Origin: an uncultured Dermatophilus sp.
GTDB lineage: Bacteria; Actinomycetota; Actinomycetes; Actinomycetales; Dermatophilaceae
Assembly (NCBI GenBank): GCA_945876925.1
Contig: CAMCQD010000131.1
Span: 1 to 5,749 of the forward strand
Length of the DNA stretch: 5,749 nt
Reading direction: 5' to 3'
Part shown: one piece after another, positions 1 through 5,599 of the stretch
How positions within the stretch are numbered: position 1 is the stretch's first letter
Layout: every line of letters begins with the position of its first letter
Translations under genes and position numbers: made by a program
Notes under the pieces: model-generated
Seen by the model: the letters and a program-made list of their open reading frames with translations, nothing else
What the model was told of the DNA's origin: nothing
Database searches by the model: none

Positions 1-9
1 CTGCCTACG

Positions 10-705
10 GTGGCGGCCATGTTCTTCTCCTCGCGGACGGCCGCGGCCCCGCCGGCGGTCCCCTCCCGCCGCCAGATCCGCCGCCGGATGGCCCTGCGGC
101 GACTGGCCTCGGCGCTGCTGCTGGGCTGCGCCACCTGGGTGGGCCTGTCACTGGCCGATCTCGGCCCCGGCGGCTCCGACGGCGCGGAAGTGCTCGTCGC
201 GAACCGCGACCTGCCAGCCGGGCACCGGATCTCAGCTGCGGACGCGACCGCGCGGCGGGTTCCGGCGCGGCTGGCTCCCGAGGCTGCCCGCCGGGTAAGT
301 GCGGACGTGCTGGCTCAGGGCAGGATCCTCACCGCGCCAGTCGCGGCCGGTGAGTTCCTTTCCGAGACGAGATTGCGCTCGCTGGACATCTCCGACGGCC
401 TGCCCGCCGGGCGCCGGGCCGTTGCCGTGCCTTTGCGCGACAACGCAACGGCCGCATTGCTCAATCCGGGAAGCCGGGTAGACGTGCATTCCGGCGGCAA
501 AGGCGCCGTCGTGGTCGCGGATGCTACCGTGCTGCAGATCTCGCGCCCGGGCGGCTCCGGTGGCACATTCAGCGCAGTGAGCAGCACAGATACCGCAGCA
601 GTAGTGCTGTCGGTGCCGGTCGAGGCGATCGGCGCAATGATGTCCGCGATGGCTTCGGGGAGCGGTGATGCCTCCGCCGTCAACCTCGTATTGCGGGCAC
701 CGTGA
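10..705 (+). CDS. SAF-domain, CpaB/RcpC-like membrane-anchored protein
   Basis: The product has about 231 residues. It has an Arg-rich cytoplasmic N-terminus (residues 20-31), one hydrophobic segment (about 29-50), then a SAF domain (about 59-122) with the typical 'VLVANRDLPAGHRIS' opening and a 'PVAAGEFLSETRL' close. A CpaB/RcpC-like part follows from about residue 134 ('RAVAVPLRDNATAALLNPGSRVDV'). Positive-inside topology puts the SAF domain outside the membrane. CpaB proteins are periplasmic parts of Flp/Tad pilus machinery, and SAF domains also occur in sugar-binding proteins, so the substrate is unknown. No pilus gene is visible nearby; the next gene is mscL, 189 bp downstream on the same strand. 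The start is uncertain. I took GTG at 10, but ATG at 19 has a weak GGTGG 5 nt upstream, and the frame stays open to the window edge, so the true start could lie outside. Family assignment is good; function is inferred only. Confidence 0.85.
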   Translation: MAAMFFSSRTAAAPPAVPSRRQIRRRMALRRLASALLLGCATWVGLSLADLGPGGSDGAEVLVANRDLPAGHRISAADATARRVPARLAPEAARRVSADVLAQGRILTAPVAAGEFLSETRLRSLDISDGLPAGRRAVAVPLRDNATAALLNPGSRVDVHSGGKGAVVVADATVLQISRPGGSGGTFSAVSSTDTAAVVLSVPVEAIGAMMSAMASGSGDASAVNLVLRAP

Positions 706-750
706 CCCTGTACCACAAGTCCACCGTAGTGTCGCACGGCACAGGCTGAC

Positions 751-756
751 TAGTAT
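751..756 (+). promoter_or_regulatory. Candidate -10 box for mscL
   Basis: TAGTAT fits the actinobacterial TANNNT -10 pattern and lies in one of the few A/T-containing stretches between the SAF gene and mscL. The region about 18 nt upstream (TAGTGT at 727-732) is only a weak -35 match. Transcription would begin near 762 and give a leader of about 130 nt before the mscL ATG. This is a prediction from pattern alone. Confidence 0.3.
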
Positions 757-800
757 CGTGCGGGTTCACGGTTAAGTCCGTCGCGGGCTTCCGGGGGAAT

Positions 801-817
801 CTGCGCTGCCCGCGCAG
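801..817 (+). promoter_or_regulatory. Short GC hairpin in the mscL leader
   Basis: CTGCGC (801-806) and GCGCAG (812-817) form a perfect 6-bp stem with a 5-nt TGCCC loop, inside the predicted 5' leader of mscL. There is no T-tract after it. It could be a transcript-folding element, a weak terminator for the SAF gene, or chance in GC-rich DNA. Confidence 0.25.
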
Positions 818-884
818 TGCGGGAAGCGGCCGCTCCGGCCAGCCGCATCGCCGGCTCGTCTCGCAAACGTCACCAATTCCACAC

Positions 885-890
885 AGAGGT
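885..890 (+). promoter_or_regulatory. mscL: Ribosome binding site deciding the mscL start
   Basis: AGAGGT ends 4 nt before the ATG at 895. It is the best Shine-Dalgarno-like match in the leader and supports this start over the upstream in-frame GTG at 817. Confidence 0.6.
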
Positions 891-894
891 ATTC

Positions 895-1287
895 ATGCTC
901 ACGGGATTCAAGGATTTCATCCTTCGCGGAAATGTCATCGAGCTGGCCGTCGCGGTCGTCGTCGGCTCCGCTTTCCAGAAGGTGGTCGACAGTTTCGTCT
1001 CAGCCCTGATGACGCCCATCATCAACGCTGCCGGCGCTCCGCAGTCCACTGGACTGGGCTTCTCGCTGCGCCCCGATAACCCCGAGGCGACCTTCATCAA
1101 CTTCTCGACGATGATCAACGCCTTCGTGGTCTTCATCATCACCGCCGCCGTCGTGTACTTCATCTTCGTGCTGCCGATGAACAAGATCAACGAGCGGACC
1201 AAGGCCGCCCCCGAGCCGGAGCCCGACCCCGAGGACGTCGTCCTGCTGCGCGAGATCCGCGACGAACTCAAGGCCCGCAAGAACTGA
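895..1287 (+). CDS. mscL: Large-conductance mechanosensitive channel MscL
   Basis: This 130-residue inner-membrane channel opens under membrane tension and releases solutes during hypo-osmotic shock; the family works as a homopentamer. It begins with the family's 'MLTGFKDFILRGN' amphipathic N-terminus. TM1 is about residues 14-43, with the RGN motif at 11-13, V21 at the position of the M. tuberculosis gate valine, and G24. An extracellular loop follows (about 44-66). TM2 is about 67-95, ending 'FVLPMNKIN', and an acidic/proline linker (104-113) leads to the conserved C-terminal helix 'EDVVLLREIRDELKARKN', close to the family 'EVLLTEIRDLL'. Length is normal and nothing essential is missing. 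I chose ATG 895 because it restores the family N-terminus and has AGAGGT (885-890) just upstream. An in-frame GTG at 817 would add 26 residues foreign to the family. The gene probably ends its transcript at the hairpin at 1328-1369. Confidence 0.97.
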   Translation: MLTGFKDFILRGNVIELAVAVVVGSAFQKVVDSFVSALMTPIINAAGAPQSTGLGFSLRPDNPEATFINFSTMINAFVVFIITAAVVYFIFVLPMNKINERTKAAPEPEPDPEDVVLLREIRDELKARKN

Positions 1288-1327
1288 CCCATCCGCGGCC
1301 TCTTCCGGCCACCTGCCGGAACGCGAC

Positions 1328-1369
1328 ATGAGTGTGGCGCCCCCGCCTGTGCCGGGGCGCCACACTCAT
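1328..1369 (+). terminator. Perfect 16-bp inverted repeat, likely bidirectional terminator
   Basis: The arm at 1328-1343 (ATGAGTGTGGCGCCCC) is an exact reverse complement of 1354-1369, separated by a 10-nt loop (1344-1353). It begins 40 nt after the mscL stop, between two converging transcription units. No T-run follows on either strand, which is usual for terminators in high-GC actinobacteria. Because the stem is symmetrical it could stop transcripts from both sides. Confidence 0.8.
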
Positions 1370-1446
1370 ATCCGGGGTCGTCCGGGCCGCTACCCGCAGG
1401 CCCGGCGCAAAGTCCCGGCAGGTCCCCGCAGGGCACCGGCAACCCC
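1370..1446. other. Convergent intergenic gap, remainder
   Basis: Together with the two hairpins and the small - strand ORF, this completes the 382-bp stretch between mscL and the large - strand gene (1288-1669). I see no further gene, repeat or RNA-like element here. Open frames that cross it on either strand have no recognisable protein and overlap the hairpin. Confidence 0.5.
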
Positions 1447-1469
1447 GGAGCCTGGCCCGGGGGGGCTCC
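1447..1469 (-). terminator. Candidate terminator of the - strand operon
   Basis: GGAGCC (1447-1452) pairs with GGCTCC (1464-1469) around an 11-nt G/C-rich loop. It sits immediately past the TAA of the small - strand ORF (1470-1472). There is no T-tract. A 6-bp stem is modest, so termination may rely more on the stronger repeat at 1328-1369 further along. Confidence 0.4.
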
Positions 1470-1676
1470 TTACTCCCAGTGCGGGGGCCGCTGGGCGCGC
1501 AGCCACTCATCGCGCCCGGACGAATCAGCCTGCGGCTCGTCACGATCGTCGCTCGTCGGGTCGATCCCGGGCTCGACCGGGACACCCGGGCGGCTGACCG
1601 CCCGGCGCCGCCCGACACGCTCGATCCGCCGTCCGGCAGAGCGCCCCTCCCCGCCAGCCGGCCCCGTCGTCACCAC
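1470..1676 (-). CDS. Small protein coupled to the helicase-nuclease gene
   Basis: This 68-codon ORF (67 if the second of two tandem GTG codons is used) starts on the last bases of the large upstream gene. The second GTG shares a GTGA overlap with that gene's TGA stop (1670-1673), a classic arrangement for coupled translation. No strong Shine-Dalgarno sequence is seen, which fits coupling. About 58 of 68 codons end in G or C, as expected for a real gene here. The product is hydrophilic: a basic Arg/Gly-rich first half, an acidic middle (PTSDDRDEPQAD), then a compact 'GRDEWLRAQRPPHWE' end with Trp, Pro and His in a defined order. There is no membrane segment or signal peptide. I do not recognise a named family. 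The tail resembles the conserved ends of small actinobacterial hypothetical proteins as I recall them. A function linked to the helicase-nuclease is inferred from position only. Confidence 0.6.
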   Translation of the reverse strand: MVTTGPAGGEGRSAGRRIERVGRRRAVSRPGVPVEPGIDPTSDDRDEPQADSSGRDEWLRAQRPPHWE

Positions 1677-4600
1677 AAGTCGCCGCTGGGCACCGAGCGG
1701 CCCGCCCGCCCCCGGCTGGCGGCCCCGCGGCGCGCCCCGGAAGCGCCTCCGCGGGCGTCCGCGGCGCGGATCGCCTCAATGACCCGGCCCACGTCAGCGG
1801 CCGGCCGGGCAGCGACCTCCTGGCTCCACACCCGCACGTACTCCCAGCCCATCCGCCGGAGCTGCTCAGTGCGCAGCCGCTCCCGCTCCCGGGTCGACTC
1901 GCATTCGGCGTAACGCCGCCCGTCGGATTCGATCGCGACCACCACCCGGCCGGGAGCGTACGGATCCTCGATCACCAGGTCGATCGGCTGCGAACTGTTC
2001 CCGAAGCGCTCGTGCACGACGAGCCCCTCCTTGCGCAGGTGCAGCGCGAAGTCGGCCAGGATGACGTCATCCTCTGCCCGGCGCGGGGCCCGCAGCGGCG
2101 TGACGTTCGAGGATTTGCGGCTCGCCTCAGCCTGGCGGCGCAGCACCTCCCGGTCACCGCCGGACTCGGCGTAGGCGATGAGGTCGTGCAGCGCCTGCGC
2201 CCCCAGTGAGGTCATCCGCCCGCCATCCAGATCCGCCGAGGTCAGCGAGGTGACCACGTCCAGGCGCAGCCGCGCGGCGGTCACCGCGCAGTTGAGCCGG
2301 CGCTCACCGCCGTCGAGTCCCAGCGGCCCGGCCCGGTGCAGGGCGCGCCCGTTCGATCCGGCGACCGACCCCAGGGAGAACACGATGTGATCGCGCCGTT
2401 CCCCGGCGATGTGCTCCAGGTGGGTGACGATGAACGGCTCGGCCTGGTCCTGGTTCTCGAAGAAGGACAGCACCACCGGGTCAGCCTCGTCGGTCAGCCG
2501 GGCACGCAGCTCCGCGGCGATCGCGCGGGCATGCCGCGGGGTGACGGTGACGATGCCCAGGCTCGTGCCGGGGCTGGTGCGGGCGTGCTCGATGGCGCGC
2601 TCAGCGACCGTGCGCACCTCCTCCTCCAGCAGGCCAGTCCCGGCGGCGCCGGCGCCAGCTGGCACCCGCTGCACGGGGGCGTGCACGCCGACCAGCTCGA
2701 TGGGCCGCTCGGTGCTCGTACTCGGGAAGGTCAGCACGCGCCCGTCATAGACGTGCACCCCGGCGAAGGAGAACACCCGCTCGTCCTCGCAGGCGTACTG
2801 CCAGCGCAACCGGTGCACCGGCAGCACCTCCGCCAGCGCGGTGAACACCGACGCCGGGGATTCGGTGACGATGACGTCATCGGCGTCCGCCGGTGCCGCG
2901 GTGAGCGCGAATCCCGACGGCGGCAGGCCGTGCTCGTCACCGAACACGACGACCTGCCCGGCCCGGGCCAGCGCCGAGACCGCCTCGGCCTCACTGACCT
3001 GGCTGGCCTCATCGAAGATCACCACATCGAACCACTGCCCCGGCGGGATCACCGAGGCGACCACCAGCGGGCTCATCGTCCAGCACGGCCGCGCCGCGAA
3101 TAAGGCGTCGGCGGTGTAGCCGATGAGCTCCCGCGTCGGGGTCTGGTGGCCGGGCATCTGATCCTGGGCCAGCAAGTAGTCGGCCTGGTCGGCGTACACC
3201 ACCCGCGCCCGCCGGGCCTGCGCGGCCACCCGGGCGGCGACCCTGCGGCCCCCGAGGCGCACATGCTGCCGGTCGAGCTGCACGTACTCCTCCAGGCAGC
3301 CGGGCAGCGACCGCGAACCGCCGCCGGGCTCGGCGCCGACCATCTCCAGCAGCGACGACCACCACACGTGCTCGAGTTCCTCTGCGGCGTCGTCGGGCCC
3401 GACCCCGCGCGCGGCGAGGTCGTCGATCAGCGGACGCAACCCCAGGCCCTCGAGCTGATCCAGCAGCGGCAGCACCGCCGGCAGCACGGCGAGCCGGTCG
3501 CGGTGCCGGTCGAGCTGCTCGAACCGGGCGATCAGGTCGGCGAAGGAGGCCGTGAGCAGCCCGGCCCCGCCCGCAGTCCGGGCGAGCACGGCATCAAGCC
3601 TGGCCAGGTCACCGGACAGGCCCGACCAGATGCTCTCGGCTTCCTCGATCCGGTCCGGCACGGCCGGCAACCCGTCGGCGCCCAGGGACCGCCAGCGGCG
3701 CAGCTGCTCGGCGGCGGCCGCGAGATGAGCGTGCAGGTCGCCCTCGCCGGCCCCCTCGCGCAGCAGCTCCCTGGCCTTGCGCTGATACGAGCTGCGCGCC
3801 CACCAGCCCAGCGTGATGCCCTCGGCTTCGCGGTACTCCCGGTCGGCGGTCGCGCCCACCAGGGTGTCCAGGTCAGCCTCGAACACCCTGGGCGTGAACC
3901 GTTCCAGGGTGCGGCGCACCTGCGCGAGCAGGTCCAGGCTCTCCCGCCAGCGGGCCGGGGTTCCGGCAGCCGGGATGCCGACCGAGCCGAGGATGTCGTC
4001 CAGCCGGGCCCGGTCACCGGCGAAGCGCAGCCCGGCCAGCTCGCGGACGAGGGCGCCCACCCGGTTCACCGCGTCCTCGTCGGGAACCCGGGCCCCCGCC
4101 CACGGGTCGTCATCGGCGTCAGCCCAGGCACCGGCCGCGGCCGCCTCACGCAGCGTCTGGCCCGCGGCGGCGCAGGTGTCCCGGTCCAGTTGCCGCAGCG
4201 TCCGGGCATCCAGGCGCACCGCCGACGACGGCGGCACGGCGCGCTGGCTCAGCCTCGTCTCGGCCGCGAGCGCGTCGAACACGCTCACCCCCCACGGTTC
4301 CCGCACGGCGTGCAGGTAGTCGCGGTGCGCGGCCAGCCGGGCCCGGTGCTCGTCGAGCTGGCGGGAGATGTCGTCCGTGTCCGGCTCGGCGCCGGGGGCG
4401 TCCAGTTCGGCGGTGGCGGCGTAGGCCCGCGAGGGCACCTCGGGCGAGTGCGCCCCGTCGGGGAAGTCGAGCACGATACCGCCCAGCTCACACTCGGCCA
4501 GGCGGCGGTGCAGGTCGGTCAGGGCGGTGCGCTTGCCGGAGACCACGAGCACGCGCTTACCCGTACCGGCCAGCGCAGCCACCATGTTGGCGATGGTCTG

Positions 4601-5599
4601 GGTGCGGCCGGTGCCCGGGGCCCCGGCGACGACGAGGTTCTGCCCTGCCCGGACGGCGTCGATGCAGGCCGACTGGCTGGCGTCGGCGTCGGCGACGAGC
4701 AGTTCCCGTACGGCCATGAGGTCCGGTTCCGGGCCGGGAACGTCGTCGCCGGCCAGGAACGCGGCCGCGCCGGGATCCCCCGCGAGCGCGGCGATGACGT
4801 CATTCCCGGCCAGGTCGGCGCCCAGGTCGGCCAGGTCGGCGATCATCGGCAGCTTCGCCGGGGAGAACGTGCTGACGACCTTGCGGTCGACGATCTTCAG
4901 GTCCGGCAGGGAGGCGCACAGCCGGTTCAGCTCGCGGAACACCGGCTGCGGGTCGAACCGGGCCGAGGTGTAGGCCAGGTCGGCCAGGCGGTACGGGTTG
5001 GCCTCTATGCCGCGGGTGGCCAGGTAGTGCACCAGCACCGGGTTGATCTCGAGGTCGTCGCCGAGGTCGATGTCGAAGTCGGTGTGCGCCGGGTTGACCG
5101 GGTGCAGCGTGCAGGAGCGGATGAGCACCGGCGCCTGGGCGCGCCGCCCGGCTGCGGGCACGTTCCACGAGGCCATGCCGATGGCAACGAAGCATGTGCG
5201 CAGCCCCCGCTGGCTGAACAGCTCGGCGGCCTTGTCGCGGATGAGGCCGACCCGCCGCCGGGCGTCCTCGAAGGCGCTGCGCTCGCGGACGAGGTCGGAC
5301 AGCCGGGTCGCCCGGCCCGCCATGAGCATGGACACCCCGCCGGGGTGCGCGGTCGTGAGCTCGAGGTTGCCCTCCGGGCTGTCCTCGTGCCACAGGAGGG
5401 TGTTCGGCCCGCCCAGATCGGCCAGTTCACGCTGCCAGCGGCGCGCTGCCGTGGCGACCCGCTCGGCGCGGCCACCCCGGCCCGGCCCGCCGTCGCCCGC
5501 CGCCCCGCCGTCACCGGCAGGCCCGGACCCGCCGTCACCGGCCGCGATGACCGAACCGGTGCCGCCGGGGTGCGGCACCGGGGCGGCATGATCGCTCAC
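1670..5599 (-). CDS. DUF4011-like / SF1 helicase-like / Vsr-DUF559-type nuclease protein
   Basis: The 1309-residue product has a Gly/Asp-rich N-terminus (about 11-44). A DUF4011-like region (about 50-235) includes 'QAPVLIRSC' and 'LEINPVLVHYL'. The SF1 helicase core begins with a Q-motif-like 'ADASQSACI' (304-312) and Walker A GAPGTGRT (326-333). A long helical insertion (about 380-800) follows, then 'PTRELIGY' and 'MSPLVVASVIPP'. Next come motif II DEASQ (863-867), motif III GDEHGLPP (887-894), motif IV WQYACEDER (from 933), motif V 'EHIAGERRD' (1062-1070) and motif VI 'ERRLNCAVTAAR' (1099-1110). The C-terminal nuclease (about 1175-1262) has D1207, E1224-x-D1226, RERERLR and 'MGWEYVRVWS', and a basic Arg/Gly tail follows. 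In this family the core translocates on nucleic acid using ATP while the nuclease cuts. Here Lys332 is Arg, and the usual motif III Gln, motif IV Arg, motif V Gln and motif VI Arg are G891, A936, A1065 and A1108, so ATPase activity is doubtful. GTG 5599 is the most upstream start; the same frame continues to a TAG at 5726-5728 without another start. DUF3320 is absent. A role in phage defence or DNA repair is inferred. Confidence 0.9.
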   Translation of the reverse strand: MSDHAAPVPHPGGTGSVIAAGDGGSGPAGDGGAAGDGGPGRGGRAERVATAARRWQRELADLGGPNTLLWHEDSPEGNLELTTAHPGGVSMLMAGRATRLSDLVRERSAFEDARRRVGLIRDKAAELFSQRGLRTCFVAIGMASWNVPAAGRRAQAPVLIRSCTLHPVNPAHTDFDIDLGDDLEINPVLVHYLATRGIEANPYRLADLAYTSARFDPQPVFRELNRLCASLPDLKIVDRKVVSTFSPAKLPMIADLADLGADLAGNDVIAALAGDPGAAAFLAGDDVPGPEPDLMAVRELLVADADASQSACIDAVRAGQNLVVAGAPGTGRTQTIANMVAALAGTGKRVLVVSGKRTALTDLHRRLAECELGGIVLDFPDGAHSPEVPSRAYAATAELDAPGAEPDTDDISRQLDEHRARLAAHRDYLHAVREPWGVSVFDALAAETRLSQRAVPPSSAVRLDARTLRQLDRDTCAAAGQTLREAAAAGAWADADDDPWAGARVPDEDAVNRVGALVRELAGLRFAGDRARLDDILGSVGIPAAGTPARWRESLDLLAQVRRTLERFTPRVFEADLDTLVGATADREYREAEGITLGWWARSSYQRKARELLREGAGEGDLHAHLAAAAEQLRRWRSLGADGLPAVPDRIEEAESIWSGLSGDLARLDAVLARTAGGAGLLTASFADLIARFEQLDRHRDRLAVLPAVLPLLDQLEGLGLRPLIDDLAARGVGPDDAAEELEHVWWSSLLEMVGAEPGGGSRSLPGCLEEYVQLDRQHVRLGGRRVAARVAAQARRARVVYADQADYLLAQDQMPGHQTPTRELIGYTADALFAARPCWTMSPLVVASVIPPGQWFDVVIFDEASQVSEAEAVSALARAGQVVVFGDEHGLPPSGFALTAAPADADDVIVTESPASVFTALAEVLPVHRLRWQYACEDERVFSFAGVHVYDGRVLTFPSTSTERPIELVGVHAPVQRVPAGAGAAGTGLLEEEVRTVAERAIEHARTSPGTSLGIVTVTPRHARAIAAELRARLTDEADPVVLSFFENQDQAEPFIVTHLEHIAGERRDHIVFSLGSVAGSNGRALHRAGPLGLDGGERRLNCAVTAARLRLDVVTSLTSADLDGGRMTSLGAQALHDLIAYAESGGDREVLRRQAEASRKSSNVTPLRAPRRAEDDVILADFALHLRKEGLVVHERFGNSSQPIDLVIEDPYAPGRVVVAIESDGRRYAECESTRERERLRTEQLRRMGWEYVRVWSQEVAARPAADVGRVIEAIRAADARGGASGARRGAASRGRAGRSVPSGDLW
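5504..5542 (-). repeat. Short direct repeat coding a GDGG-type linker
   Basis: The 15-mer CCCGCCGTCACCGGC (+ strand) occurs at 5504-5518 and again at 5528-5542, a 24-nt period. It lies in the N-terminal part of the large - strand gene, where the protein repeats (A/A)GDGG three times (residues 20-38). The in-frame 24-nt period (8 codons) means copy-number changes would lengthen or shorten the linker without breaking the frame. Confidence 0.6.
5556..5581 (-). promoter_or_regulatory. Strong hairpin just inside the helicase-nuclease reading frame
   Basis: CCGGTGCCGC (5556-5565) is a perfect reverse complement of GCGGCACCGG (5572-5581), with a 6-nt loop. In the - strand transcript it begins about 19 nt after the first base of the GTG start, so it would lie against or under the initiating ribosome. 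It could damp translation initiation or act as an early attenuator. Chance pairing in GC-rich coding DNA is the alternative. Confidence 0.4.

Noticed and set aside
817..894. 26-codon N-terminal extension of mscL from GTG 817
   Set aside because: The residues are unlike any MscL N-terminus, the conserved family start is Met at 895, and AGAGGT sits just before that ATG. The region also overlaps the arm of the leader hairpin.
870..1442. 190-codon - strand open frame opposite mscL
   Set aside because: It is antisense to a confidently identified channel gene, crosses the terminator, and has no recognisable features.
1332..1913. 193-codon open frame on the + strand across the convergent junction
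   Set aside because: It starts inside the terminator hairpin and runs antisense into the nuclease domain. The product is low-complexity Arg/Pro/Ala with no domain.
2336..3103. 255-codon open frame on the + strand
   Set aside because: It lies entirely opposite the helicase motifs of the large - strand gene. Its His/Gly/Arg-rich product has no recognisable domain and is the usual antisense shadow of GC-rich coding DNA.
1670..5599. Large gene as a horizontally acquired defence island
   Set aside because: There are no mobile-element genes, attachment repeats, tRNA or composition change at its borders, so acquisition by transfer cannot be supported from this window alone. The defence role stays an inference from architecture.
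1670..5599. Frameshift or pseudogene explanation for the altered helicase motifs
   Set aside because: The frame is open for 1309 codons, the altered residues sit in well-preserved surroundings, and the C-terminal nuclease is still in frame, so random decay is unlikely.
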